64,000 bases of DNA from Prochilodus magdalenae (GCA_024036415.1 JAMWET010002891.1:245001-309000), one strand, 5' to 3'. Shown: positions 23,068-35,740, counted from the first letter of the stretch. The notes: generated by a model from the letters alone, not told the origin. Made by a program: numbers and translations.

Positions 23068-23531
23068 TTGTTTGCTGTTTGTGTAAGACCCACTTTATGC
23101 ACAATCATGCAAATAATGAAAATTCCTGAAAGTGGCACATTGAGATTCTGAAATTCCATTTAAAGTATGTCCTTGTTTATTCTGCTGGTACATTTTAATT
23201 CTGAAAAAGTCCAATGGTTTATCTTTGGTGTTTATCATTATATAGCATTGTCACTTGTTGTTTGAGTAAACCCTACATTGTATGCAAAATCATGCACAAA
23301 AGAAAATTCATAAAAGCTGTCAATAAAATAATGTTTTAGCAGTTTCTGAAATATAATATGCTTCAAGCCTATGATTACTTACACTGTATAACATTAAACA
23401 CCAAGATTCAGAAGTTCCACAGTATGTCCTTGTGAACAGTGCTGGTACATTTGAATCCACATTGGAAGATCTTTTCAAGATTATTTCTACCATTATGCAG
23501 TCTGAAAAAAACCCTATTGTTTATCTAAACA
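23068..23531. repeat. Diverged tandem duplication
   Basis: The segment 23068-23230 is recognisably repeated at 23256-23531 in the same order: TTGTTTG, a TATGCA/AATCATGCA block, GAAAATTC, GATTC-GAA-TTCCA, AGTATGTCCTTGT, TGCTGGTACATTT, and TCTGAAAAA followed by TTTATCT. The second copy carries extra sequence, including about 85 bp near 23310-23400. Either an old local duplication or two copies of an unnamed interspersed repeat. Confidence 0.6.
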
Positions 23532-23681
23532 GGGCTATAAAGAGAATAACAATTGTACTATTCAGTATTCTTTCTTTGTTTTGGTTCATATATCAACAAC
23601 AAAAATAGTCCAAGCTGTTGCCCTCCGTTGAAAGTGTGGCGCAAACAATAGTGTGAGTAAGACTCTGTTCTGAGATTTCAG

Positions 23682-23684
<3 letters not shown>

Positions 23685-23714
<30 letters not shown>
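23685..23714. repeat. (CA)n microsatellite
   Basis: Fifteen CA units. Confidence 0.95.
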
Positions 23715-23716
<2 letters not shown>

Positions 23717-23719
23717 CAG

Positions 23720-24880
23720 ACAGGCAGTGATGGTGGTGAATACCAAGCCCTGCAATAACCCACTGTTCTAAACACAGGGAGCCGATTACAACACTGAGCT
23801 ACGATTCAGCATTACAGTCATACACATTTATTACATTGACTCTGACTGCCTAATACAACCATGCATGACTTCATCCATCTCCGTTTTGTGCTGGATGGAT
23901 TTTTGAGATGAGATGAACGTATGCACAGAAAAAAAAGTGTCACAAACGTGCAAAAATTGTGCTGAATTGTAACAACAGCTAAATTAAAGCACTGCTTGAC
24001 TAGTTTTCATTGCACAAATGTAAGGATTACGTCTTTTCATGGCTCTTTGTCAAATCTTTGACTCCCTCTCTGTCTATTCCTTTTGCATTTGTGCCAGGAA
24101 AGACACAAAATAATAATCGCTATTAATTAAAGAGGCACATAACGCTGGCATAAGGTTAAAACAAGCTGAGGAAGCGACATCATTGACAGTTAAAAGACGG
24201 CATGGGACTGTACTTGCAGCTGAAGGAAGGAGCACCTGACTTGAATATCACTGTATTGATCACTGTTTTCAATTAAGGCTTGCATCTACATATGCACCTT
24301 AATATTCTGAGTAGATAAGCATTCTGTGAAATCTAAGGACACATCCAAGGAAGTATCCATCAGTTTTCCGCAAACATCAGCAACTACTGAATCATGTGTA
24401 GGCAAGGTATATCCCTTTGCATAGATAAAGCTGTTGATGCATAGGTTCAAAAAGCATTTAAGTAACTGCTGTCTTATTTATCCTTATATGAGTGTGTTGT
24501 GGCTGCACCTCTAGTTCACTGTTGTGCCCCAGAAACAATAGTGCAGCATTAAATAAGGAAAACATATAGGCCCTAGGCCATAGGATGCCGGATTTCGGTT
24601 TTGAGCCATTCTTCTATTTTTTTCATGGACAAAAAAATGCCGTTGTGTCTGAAAGCACTCTCTAAGTCATCATTATTGCTGCGCTGGGCATGGGCTGCTG
24701 CTCTGGGCGGTGAGGGAGCTGATGATGTGAGACCGCAGTACAACTGCACAATGTTGTGCTCATTTCACCTCTTATACGATCTGTTATCCACAAGGCCGGA
24801 GCTCAGGTAACCAGCGTCCAGTAAAACACCTCAGCTCTGTTTGTCCTGTCCTTGACTCCTAATGTGGCAGCACTGAGACT
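23720..24880. other. Intergenic, nothing firm
   Basis: No gene. The short frame near 24601-24810 shows no splice context or family resemblance. Confidence 0.45.
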
Positions 24881-24889
24881 CATCCGCAC

Positions 24890-25400
24890 TGTAAAAATGG
24901 GGTAACTGTTCAATAGACACAATGGAAGTCTAAAATGCCCACTTTTATAGTGAAATAAACACCTCCCCTGGGCCTTTCCCTGAGATGTTATGAGAAATAC
25001 GAGTCGCTGGAAGTTATTTCCCTGTTGTTATAGTTCATTATAAATTATAATGGTAGTGCAGTTGCTACAATAGAAGCATATGCCACTCATAGATCTAATT
25101 AGCTCGATAATCCTTCAGTGGGCGCAGGCTAAACACTCAAGTCCTGGAGGATGTAAACATTCACCACTGTTATACTAATGGCAGGGAATATTCGCCAGGT
25201 AGTCCTTTCCTGTGCAGACAAATTCCCCATGGCCAGGCATAATTAATAGCTTTACAGTCTACAAGGCCATAATGCTCATCAGTTATTAATTAGAAATTCG
25301 TTTTACTGAATAAATAACGCTGATGATTGATGATGAAACTTGTAATTGGGCTCTGAGAGTAATTCTCAGGGGGGAAGCATCACAGGGAAACAAACCACAC
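24890..25400. promoter_or_regulatory. Candidate homeodomain-rich regulatory element
   Basis: Contains CTAATTAG at 25095-25102, TAATTAAT at 25240-25247 and ATTAATTAG at 25285-25293 within complex sequence carrying CpGs and GGGCGCAGGC near 25120. Three palindromic or near-palindromic TAATTA sites within 200 bp suggest a HOX/LIM/paired-type binding cluster. Confidence 0.4.
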
Positions 25401-26860
25401 TGTTACAGGAGCAACACACTAGAATATGAGATTGCACAGTTGTGTGTGGCGAGGGTAAACATCAGATAGATAACCAGCTTTGATCAAAGATATGTCAGAG
25501 ATTTGTTTTTCCACTTACATAAAAAGTGGGAATAAACACAAAGCCTATTTAAGGCTAGAAAGGAAAAAATATCTATGATCAGCAAGTAGTCTTCCCCTGA
25601 CTGTGCTGGTGTCCTCCAGTGGAAACCACCTGCTAAATGAAAAAGCGGAAGTAAAAAGCAGAACAAGACAAAGCGTTAGTGTTTTGTACTCTCTAGTCAT
25701 GCTTTCATTTTTATAAACTTTGTTCATATAGTCAGTTTTAACTTTAAGTATTTGCTTGAATCAACGTATAATGTCATCTATACAGAAAATACCATGAAGT
25801 GTATCTTCTGGGAGTTAAATGATGCATGTTTTATATGTAAGTGTTATATATAATAGAGTAAAAGACACACCCTCTTTTCACCCTGGTTTCTCTGTCAAAG
25901 CCTACATTTCACTTTCAAAAAAGAATCTCCATTCAGAATGCTGTTTAGTCCAGGACTAAGCCTAATCCAGGTCTGCAAACTGGTACTTTATATATAAGGA
26001 TAAGATTTACTGGCCTGATTCTATGCTACCCATCTGGTCAGTATGTCCAGTGTGTTAAGAGCAACAGACATGAACAGGCACCTAAATCAGCTATGGCTGC
26101 TTAAACCTATTAAAGTACACTTTTCAAAAGTTTAGTATAACAAATAATGTTAGCAGAAACTAGGCAGGAAAATAATTTAATTTAGTTTTGTATTTGGGTC
26201 ATAACTGATGCAAACTTAACACTTAAATCACATGCAGTTAATTGCCACTCAACAGAAATTATAACAACTGTAGAGGCCCATTTAACTAGTGGCCCTTATC
26301 AATGGTGTCTTAACAATGGTGAATTGCCTTAGAAATCATACTGTGCTTCAAGGCCATGTAGAAATACTAAGCTAAATTTGAGAGAGCATCATTCTTTTAA
26401 ACAATGGAATGGAAAAGAGAAGGGTAAGTATAATAACTGAAGTAAAAGTGAAATTGTGTCTTTCATAACCTAAAATACAATCCCCTCCAAATACATAGTT
26501 TATGTATGAAATATATGATATGATATTTATTAAATATACTGCTAAAGGCATCCGCTGTCTTGAGTAAATCTATGTGATGAGAAAAATAGTCAGGTCGCAA
26601 CAGTGCAGGACTGAGCTAATACCAGTGCATGCACTAGGCTACACTCACTGTGATTTTATCTTCATGCATTCCACATCAATATTTGCAACAAAAGACTGCA
26701 GAGACAACAATAGCATCACAGTAGTACTGTATAGTTAATCGCAGAAACTGCATGGTTGCTAAGTTACAGACTCTCCTGGGGCCGTGCACTATACAGCGCA
26801 GTCTTTTTAAATGACGGAGGGGAACAGTGAAAACTCCAGCCTTCTGTGGCTCACTATCGA
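25401..26860. other. Intergenic, nothing recognised
   Basis: Mixed AT-rich sequence; no exon, RNA gene or clear mobile element. Confidence 0.45.
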
Positions 26861-26869
26861 TTTTACACA

Positions 26870-27960
26870 GAAGATCCGAGCACTCATGATAGGCTTTTGA
26901 TATATTTTCCTGCTGTAGTGGGTCCCTTAGAGCATTGCAAGAAAAATATCTGTCAATATGCTCCTATTATGATCTCTTGATCTGTGGCCATAAAAACCTT
27001 AAGCGGGAGCCTTTATTGCAAAATAATGGGTTGGACTATTCAATATCAAGTGCTGCTGAGATTCAAGATTTTTCAAAGTATTGTTTTGTCAGGAAGCAGA
27101 ATAACCCTCTGCGGCCTTTCACAGAATGCTCAGGGCCTAATTAGTTTGATTGACTTGCAGGAGAGGGGGATCAGCTGTGACATCACAGGCCTCAGTAATA
27201 AATACCGGCTGATGGGCTGGTCTCATCCTGGCGGCCATCACCACCTCCCTCACCTGTCACACTCAGCCGCCTGCATCAGCCCCCTACAGACTGCTGCATA
27301 GCACTCGCTGCCCTATTAGCAATTTATAATGGTGATCAAGAAGTAGTCAGCAGCGAATCAAGACAACTGTCTCCCCTCGGCGCTAATTGGGCTGTGTTCT
27401 TTTCTGATAAATGGCTCGTGACTAGCGTGAGGTCCCTTGGATTTCACAGCTTCTAATGGCCCACAGTAACTAGATTTACTAACAGATACCGGGTCAAGGA
27501 ACGGAGATGGGGTGCAAAAAATGTTAATTAATATCAATAATGGCCAATTATTAGTTTGACAGAAGGATCTGAGCTGAGAGTGTGCTCTAATGACTCTGAG
27601 CTAAGTTGAAGGGAAACACTGGCAAATTAGCATAACAGTGTATGCACACTCCATGGAGGTGCCTAGCAAACATCTGCTGTGTTAGAAATTCAAATCCGCT
27701 CCCTGTTAGCAGTGCTGGATGTAGTCGCATAATCAGCCATTCTTCCTCGGCCATTTTGACGGCACTAACAATGCCCTGGTGACCAGTTGGCCCCTCCCCT
27801 CTGGGCCCTCCAATCAAGAGTGGCCTCATGCAGACCCCACCGTAACCGTAACAACGGCGGAGTTAAAGAGCACTTCAGGGACTGGCTTTGTGTCACAGTC
27901 ACTAATCCTCTTCTACCATTACGCCGCCTTTATTGTGACTAACACTTACACAGACAGGCT
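26870..27960. promoter_or_regulatory. Strong candidate enhancer cluster
   Basis: The longest stretch of complex, CpG-containing, non-repetitive sequence in the desert. Sites include CTAATTAG at 27137-27144, ATTAGCAATTTATAATGG near 27314, CGGCGCTAATTGGGC near 27378, GTTAATTAAT at 27523-27532 and CCAATTATTAG near 27544. A TGACATCACAGG CRE-like site is near 27178. Open frames here reach about 100 codons but lack family resemblance and splice signals. In position and texture it fits a conserved element of the 5' HoxD landscape; which one cannot be said. Confidence 0.45.
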
Positions 27961-27979
27961 TTAATCAAATTTAAACATG

Positions 27980-28165
27980 TGTTTGGAGGATGAAAAGGAG
28001 AGTAAATGACATATTAATTGACACCCTTTCCAGTTTTTTGTCCAGTCTGACTTTTTGCTGGCCAAAACTGTTTCGCCTGGTTTGGTGTAATTAATCATTG
28101 GAGCTCAATTACACTATATTATTCAGTAAACCCCGGACATAGTCAAATATACTGAAGTTAAATTA
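27980..28165. promoter_or_regulatory. Candidate regulatory element
   Basis: ATATTAATTGACACC near 28011, TAATTAATCATTGG at 28088-28101 and GCTCAATTACAC near 28103: three TAAT-type sites in under 110 bp of otherwise complex sequence. Probably part of the cluster beginning at 26870. Confidence 0.35.
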
Positions 28166-28169
28166 TTCA

Positions 28170-29380
28170 ATAACACTGGAACTCCACTTCATATTTAATT
28201 ACCACTCTAGCAAACCACAATGGGCTAAGCACAGAATGTAAATACTGTTCCCAATATTACCCAATATATCCCAGCATTTGGCAACTGTTCCAAAATAAAC
28301 CTTTTACTCACCAACTTCAAAAATATGCTTGTTTTAAGGGCGTCTGGTTAATCTATTGTAGCACGGCAGCAGCGTGACCGTATTGACCAAATTGGACCAT
28401 ATGACAAGCGGTGTACATGTCAGAGTCCAGGAGGAGTAGTAGGTCCCAGAGGGCCAGCTTTTGAGGGACGAAAGCCCAGCCCAGCTGTAGGAAACCTGCT
28501 CTCCTACGCAACCACGCACGGCTACACTCAGTAGAGAAGAGTGGTGGACAAGCACTGGTCCTGCTTGATATACTGCAGAGAATATGTGTTTGGTTTGACT
28601 AGAGGTCAAACTGAAATCATCATATTTTATCTCACCAGACATCAAAGTAATCAAGCTAATTTAACCTTTGCTGTGTATTTTCAGTTCAACAAAATGTTAT
28701 TTCCTTTCAAGAACAATCAGAAAGAGAAGGTATTTCATTGCACCAAGTTTTCTTTTTGCCAAATGCATCGCAGAGTTTATTGTGCTCTCTCTAAGCCTAT
28801 GAAATTCTCTATTTTACACTCCAATGTTCCATGTGAAGCAGCTCCTTAGGCTGCAGTAGTACCTTCTATATATTTGCCTATTGCAAGGAAATATAAAATA
28901 TATACAACAGCCCAGGCATTCCCTGTTTTATCAGTTTAGAAGTTTACCTGGGAAAAACATACCGCAGCACTATTAAATGACTTTTCTATTTTTATTTGTT
29001 ACGGTATGGAATTTAATCTGATTTGAAAAACACCGCTGCCCAATACATATTCTTGAAAGACCTATAGGCTATAAAAAATAAACCATGTGTGAACTGGAAT
29101 TTCATTTCTGGATTGAAACCCAGGCTTTTTGTTGATGTCTAACAATTGAAAGTGAAATAAATGATTGGATTTATTTTTCACTGAGAAGCAATATGATAAC
29201 CTTTTAGTGCAACAAATGAACGTATTTGTTTCACCAGTGGCATTGCCATTAAAAGAAGGTTAGGAATGTTGGCATGGTCCAAAGGGGCACTTATCCTGGT
29301 AGTGATGTGTCCACAGTGACTCCCCTCTACTGCAGCAATTTAAGATAATAAGTGTCTAATATTAAAACGGTACAAGCTTT
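28170..29380. other. Intergenic, nothing recognised
   Basis: AT-rich background with no gene or repeat family that I can name. Confidence 0.45.
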
Positions 29381-29384
29381 CAGT

Positions 29385-29570
29385 TCACTCTTCTCCCTTT
29401 TTGTGAACCTGGTTTGCCATTTCGACTGTGTAATTACTCTGGGAGAGGAACAGATCTAAAGCAGGTTGAATGTCCTCTTGCTGTAGCTGAGCGCGAGGTC
29501 ATGCTGGATGTCTGAGGTCTCAGCCTGTATTATCAGATCACTATCATCTTCTCTGCCTGTAACAGTGTGT
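29385..29570. promoter_or_regulatory. Weak candidate regulatory element
   Basis: Complex block with GTGTAATTACTCTGG near 29428 and GAGCGCGAGGTCATGCTGG near 29489. Modest support only. Confidence 0.25.
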
Positions 29571-30869
29571 TCAGCTGCCACTGTGACTTACGCACACGCA
29601 TTTGTGTGACCTTCTCTTGAACACCCTCTGCGTGTAGTGTGCGGAGGTGGTGTGTCATGTCTGAGCAGGGCCAGGAGGTCCCCGTGGTTGGAGTGTCCTG
29701 GTCTCAGCTCCACACAGCAGGGGAGGGCTGCTCCACCAAATGGACAACCAGCAGTTCCCCTGGAGGGCAAATCTGACAATGCATATCTGCATATCTAACA
29801 CTGCTCTTTATGCAGTATGAAGCCCCGTGACATGAGGGGGCTTGGGGGAAGATTGTGTACGCAGCGTTTCAGATGGTGCTGAAGCAATGGAGGTGAAGGT
29901 GGATAGCTGTGCTAAGTATGGGTATAGGTATTTATTAACTTTTATTAGAATTTTTAACAGAACGACACGAAGGAAATTAGTTTGACTTAAAGATCGAGGA
30001 GCACATACGTATTTGAAACACAGCGAATGGGCGTGGCCTTTCCCCGTTTGACACTAATGTGATGGTGAACAACAGGGACTAAATGCTATCTAGTTGTTTA
30101 TTGTATTTAAGCTGAACAAAGTATGTTGACCTGGCCTATGCTAAAGTTGAACCTTTTAGCGGGCTTCCTAATTCTCAATGCCGAGGTAAAGCCTACACTT
30201 TGTTCCTGTTTTATCCTCTTTCTGACTAGCATAGCTAACTCGATTTCGAATCATGCTAACGTTAGCACCGCTACGCTAGCTACCTAACTACCGTTACTTC
30301 AGCTGTGGGCTGAGATGTCCATATGCTGTTTAGTATATACAGGGTTAAAAACTTTACTCCTGCCTGTTAGAAACGCGCCAGTCTGACCTCAGTTTGGCCA
30401 CTGAACAGTGAACATTGGTTGGATAATTTACGAATTACCTTCATCTGGGATCTCTAAATTAGTAAGCCAATTTAGCTAGCTAAGGAGGTGATTGGTACAT
30501 TAACACAAACCAATCTAATGTAGCTGTTTATGTTGAAGCTGATGAAGGTAAACTACTTGCCAATCTGAAAATAAATACATATTGGTGGACTTTTTTGCCT
30601 TTGAATATCCTTCATGTATCTGTCCACCATGAGTGTATTAAATACATCAATAGAAACACATTTTAGACAAAAACTTTGGTCATACAACCAATTCTCAGAC
30701 ATCAGGCAGTGTTTTTATAACCATTTCAAATAATAAGTGTTCTGTGAGGGAACCTTCAGTGGATTTAAACTCCTCAGATGTCTGGTTCCCATTGTAAACA
30801 ATTCTGATAGATCATCTAATAGATTTATAGAGCATGGCCTTCACACCAAACAAAATGCCAATGTAAAAA
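29571..30869. other. Intergenic, nothing firm
   Basis: Includes GCTAACGTTAGC near 30256, a palindromic text frequent in fish intergenic DNA. No gene recognised. Confidence 0.45.
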
Positions 30870-30942
30870 AACAAACAAACAAACAAACCACCCCCCCCCC
30901 CCCACCAAAAAAAACCCCCAACAAACAAACAAAAAACAACCT
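30870..30942. repeat. A/C low-complexity tract
   Basis: (AAAC)n, a run of about 14 C, an A run, then (AAAC)n again. Confidence 0.9.
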
Positions 30943-31257
30943 TGTTGTAAAACATTTCTTAATTCACTTTGAGATTTAGTGAGTTATAAGTCGAAAAACA
31001 GGGAGCTGTGATTGGACCACAACTGAGACTGAGACATCAACAAAACACCAGACACCAGAAGATATGTTTAATAATAAACAATAAATACTGTTAAATTAAG
31101 TCACCTGGTCATAGTCACATCAAGGTTTACCAGTGGCTGTTATTGTTCATTGTCTAAATGAAAATAACAGGGACGAACAGTGTCAAGTACTAAGTCACAT
31201 TAACTCTAGGGCATGATAGATTTTAGGTTTTTGAGGATTCAGTGCTAATGTGATACT

Positions 31258-31348
31258 GTTAATTCTTCGCTCAGAAACAAACATATCAGACATACAGACA
31301 GTACTCTCTGTATGTTTTTCTATTTTTGTTTGTGAGCAAAGAATTAAC
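31258..31348. repeat. Long imperfect inverted repeat (hairpin)
   Basis: Arms at 31258-31297 and 31308-31348 start GTTAATTCTTCGCTCA and, read in complement, GTTAATTCTTTGCTCA. They pair over about 40 bp with few mismatches around a 10-base loop. Could be the core of a foldback miniature transposon or a transcribed hairpin. No family recognised. Confidence 0.75.
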
Positions 31349-32630
31349 ACACTAAACAAAATGTCAAAGACATCTATTTATTGGATCACTTAAACAGAGA
31401 TTTCAGTGATAATAAAATAAACAGCAGTGACTGAAACTCAAGCAAGTGACCACAAAAATAAGCGCCTCTGCTGTTTTATCTCTGATAAACTACATTCAAC
31501 AGCAAACAAAAGAAGTGATATTACCAGAAGCAAAACTAGAGTTAAAATTGGTGTTGCTCTCCACGTCTGGAACTTTTTGTGATTAAAGGTTGCATAATTC
31601 TGATGTTGAACTGGTAACACTTCTTTTAAACTGTCAAGTAAAAATCTACTTATGCTGACATTGAGGAAGAGATGCTTAGTGTGACAGGGATAGACTTCAT
31701 AACTTTCTGGTGATGTGTAGCGCGTTATTATTTGGAGTATGAATTTGACAGGCTGCGTACTTTTGCACATTTCTCCTTTAAGTTGTGAAATAAATTATAT
31801 GTTTATTTTTTAATCATATCTTTGCTATTTCATCCTATTGGATATGATTCACAGATATGACTCGGTGCTTACCTGAGTAATGCTGGAATCTTTACATTGC
31901 TGTTGTCTTTTTATTTGCAGTTGTTATTTTTGATTTACTGAATTGTGTTTGCATTTCAGCTTTAAACAACTGAAGTACATTTTCAGAACCTTAAAGCTCT
32001 AACCCCACTGTCATACATTTATTTGATTATTTGTTATAAGACACATTCCTTTTTCTTTGTTAGTGAAGGCATCATAATTTACCACAAACGCTTAGGCACA
32101 AGGAAATGCCTTCAGTATACAGCAGTTGCTCTAGTTGTTTAAGCTTTAAATGTATATGAACTTCAGCTTTATAAATATCACTGAACATAGGGCGGGGCTT
32201 ATGACAATATATAGCAATATCCTGATAAATGATACCACGATACAATAGTTTTTCTAAACACATCGTGAAATCGCCAGTATTTGTAGAAGTCTATCTGACT
32301 GCATGTTTCATTACACAGAGAGCGAGATTAGTGATTGTTTTTGATAACATTTCTTTAATGGTAGCCCTCTTTTTTTGCTGTTCCCTTACTTCTATGTCTG
32401 GAAAAAAATAATATTGTAATGTAGTATTGTAATGTATCGTGTGTGGCATCAATATGCAGTTGATATTAGGTTTTTGCCATGTTGCTCTATCACTGCGTAT
32501 GATGGGTTGTACTGTGTGCTTAATGTAAACTATATACGTTGAACTCTGTCAGGTGAAGGCAATCCAGGTGGATGAGTGAAAGTGTACTTCCTCTGCTGAA
32601 AGACATCAAACCCTAGGTTAATATTGACTA
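31349..32630. other. Intergenic, nothing firm
   Basis: The open frame at 31438-31770 (- strand) shows no recognisable domain. Text near 32190-32250 (GATACCACGATACAATA) looks like a degraded fish repeat. No gene supported. Confidence 0.4.
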
Positions 32631-32639
32631 TTTTGTAAG

Positions 32640-33250
32640 ACGGAGCTAATTCAATTCTCATTAGCAGCAGAAAAAAGGGGAGAGATGTTTTGTTGTCATT
32701 ATGGTTTACACAAGGTTAAATATTTTTGTTTCCTAAAGGACTGTCTCATAGCTCCCCTCCCATTTAACACCTATTTTTTCTGCCAACAGCTTAACGGCAT
32801 TGAAGAAAAAACAATAAGGCAGCATATGTTTTATGCACATTGTTGCATTGCACAGCGTCTCTGTTGAGTGGCGACACCATGCGTGAGTGTGTGTGCGTAG
32901 ATGACTGCGTGCGGGTTGTGTTCGCCACCGTTTTCTCCGGCCTCGTGTGTATAAATTTAGTGTCTGCTTCTCCGTTTCTCTTTCTTAATTCACTGCATTC
33001 GGGTTGTTCTGTAGCGCTCCTCACTGGTCCCCTGAACAATCGGAGTGGAGACAATAGCTCTGCGATGATGGAGCCGTACAGCAGCCATCTGCAGCAGCAG
33101 CTGCCGCGCTGCATCTGCACAATATGCTGCAGCGCCCAGCCCCAGTAATCTGCATAATAAGGAGAGGGCTTATCCCAGTCTAGTTAATAATCACAAGCAA
33201 TCGATGCACTTCATTCCCTTACTGTAGCAGGATAAAAAGCCACATAGACA
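32640..33250. promoter_or_regulatory. Candidate E-box/homeodomain regulatory element
   Basis: From 32640 GGAGCTAATTCAATTCTCATTAGC-type text, then a CpG-rich stretch at 33000-33150 with CATCTG and CAGCTG E-boxes (GCAGCAGCAGCTGCCGCGCTGC at about 33092-33113), then GCATAATAAGG and GTTAATAATCACAAGC near 33152-33198. An open frame of 102 codons overlaps on each strand, but neither resembles a known family, so I treat the region as noncoding. Confidence 0.38.
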
Positions 33251-35503
33251 CACTTATGTATCTACCACTCACACACACATACTCACATACCTGCACACAC
33301 ACAAAAACCCTCATGGATTCTGAAGCACACAGAATCTAATATCTCCTGAGAAGTTTCAGTATGCTTGCTGTATCCCTCAGACGGCTAGGGGTCATGCGGT
33401 GTAATGCAGAGATGTTGATTTTGCCCGAAGCTACAGATTTACACAGCACTCAATTTCATCTTTTTATGAATACCATAATTAGGACACTCTGGGTCCTGAT
33501 ACTGCAGCTTTGTGCCTGCATGAAGTGAAGAGGATAATAGGGGTACAGCGATGCACTGCTGCTGTCTGCAGTCTAAAGGGCAGGGGGTGGGACAGGAGGC
33601 AAAAAACACCCTGTGAACAGACGAGACTGTGGGCTTTTTGACTGGGAGAGCTTCTCATACCCTCAATCAATACAGTCTGGTACACCAAATTACAAATCTG
33701 CTTTAGTAAAACTGAGATATTGATATTGTGGCCTCATGCCTTTGAGCTTGTTGAGCTTATTATAAATATCAAATGCTGGAATCAGGCGTCTAGCGTTAAA
33801 ATGAATATAAGGATAACAGTGGGCTGTGTAGAAAACGTACCAAGCCTGTATGAGTGTCAAAGTAGAGCAGGTTAATAAGAGATGTGCTACAAATCTGATC
33901 TGCCCTACTCTAAAACACTGCTTCTGTTTGTAAGACAATGCTTAGAGTTACTATGCTGCAAGCAAAGACTGCCTTCTTTAGTTTAACGCCAGAACTTCAA
34001 CGCTGACATCATTGAATAACACAAAGTTAATATGACTTTTCTATGAATGCATCCCCTGTGTCTGTGCGTCTGTGTATATAGGATGGAACATACTGTACAT
34101 CTTACAACAGATGATTTTAATGCTGTAAAATCACAGTTAAGTGTATATTCATGTACTGTGCTGGCATCTAAGCTGTCAGTACTTTACTGTACTTTTAACA
34201 TTTCATAACGCTTTTTGTTAAACGCATGTGTGTTTTTGGGGTTTGTTCTTGTAACTCCAGGCAGCTCTGCTGTAGTATTGTACCTCATCATCTGTGCCAT
34301 GATTTAAGGCAAGGATGAAACACCTGCTTGGCTGGCAGTCACAGAGACTGAGTTCTGCTCTCAGCTTCATCAAACATGTACCTTCATTTGCATAATTACA
34401 AAGAGCAACCAAATGACTTCTGGGTTATAGCTCATTAAGACTGAACCTCAGCTTCTATCCAAACAGCCATTATCACACGGAAATGGCTTTTTAACAATGC
34501 ACAGATAGAAGTATGTCTTACACGTAAACTACATGTGTTTAATTAATACTAAATGGTGCATTTGTTACAGAGCCATGTAGTGTGATATTTGATTTTCTTA
34601 GGCAGTCAAGTAAACATTCTAAATATAATATAATATTTGAGATTGACAGTTTTTACTGAATTAATTTTGTGACTTGGGGTTCTGCTTTTGATCAATAGGA
34701 ACAGTTTGATTCTCTTATACGAGGAGTAATTTCCCCCATGCATGTAAATACAGTAATGTTGGGTTGCTAAATGCATTGCTTTGTGTGAAATTAATAAATA
34801 CCTTTGGGTAAAGGGACTGTTAATATATTCCACTTTTTTCCCTTTAATTTAAGCCAGTGTATTAAAGTGGATAATGAACTCTTAGCAGACACTAAATTGA
34901 TAGAGTGGGAAGTGTGCAATAATATTGATCAGTAGCACTCTCCCTTTGGTATTCTCCTGTTAAGTAGCATATGCTTATTGAATATAAGCAATTTAATGTA
35001 CTGTTCGCTGTTAAAATAGTGATATTGGTCTGTTTTGCTCTCAACCTGCTATAGCATTTATAAACCTTTATAAATCATGTCACAGTAAAGAAGTTCTAAA
35101 AACTCTGTAAAATGTCATGCAGTTATTAGTCACAGTGTATAAAACGCATCACAAGGATTTGTATAAAGTTTGAAATGTTTTTACTCACATATGCTTTTAT
35201 GTTTTGTTTGTGTTCCTTAATTTAAGATCTTTACAATGACAACTGAATTGTATGGTTTAAATTACAATTCCATTTTGCTGTTATACTATATAAATCATTG
35301 ATACAGGATATCAATATTTTGCAGTCATATCTTTATTCATAAAAACTAAAGGTAATATAAGTAATACAATAAAGCAGTGGAGAATGTAGAGCAAGTAAGA
35401 ATAACAGTAATTTTACATGCTTTATGTTTGCGAGGTGTTTGACTTCACATTTATCAAAAGACATTTTTATTTGCAGACGTATCAGCGGCACACAACCTAC
35501 AAA
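33251..35503. other. Intergenic, nothing recognised
   Basis: Long AT-rich stretch, with a few CACA runs near 33268-33305. No gene, array or named element. Confidence 0.45.
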
Positions 35504-35740
35504 TGTAGTGGTGTGAAAAAGTATTTGCCACAGTTATGTTTTAACTGGGGTCAAACACTTTTTCACACAGGGCCATGTTAGTTTGGATTTTTTTCTCCCA
35601 TAATAATAAAAACCTTCATTTAAAAACTGCATTTTATGTTTACTTGTTTTGTCTTTGACTAATATTTAAATTTGTTTGATGATGTGAAACATTTAAGAGT
35701 GACAAACATGCAAAAACACACAAACTGTGTTTGTGTTTGA
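35504..35740. mobile_element. Fragment of a fish non-autonomous DNA transposon
   Basis: Begins TGTAGTGGTGTGAAAAAG at 35504, the terminal-repeat text of a common teleost DNA transposon, and continues with TCAAACACTTTTTCACAC and downstream text I recognise from that family. GTGTGAAAAAGTATTTG (35511-35527) pairs with CAAACACTTTTTCACAC (35552-35568) with one mismatch, forming a hairpin. The far terminal repeat is missing, so the copy is truncated. Confidence 0.6.

Noticed and set aside
31438..31770. 110-codon open frame on the - strand
   Set aside because: No domain, no splice context, AT-rich surroundings.
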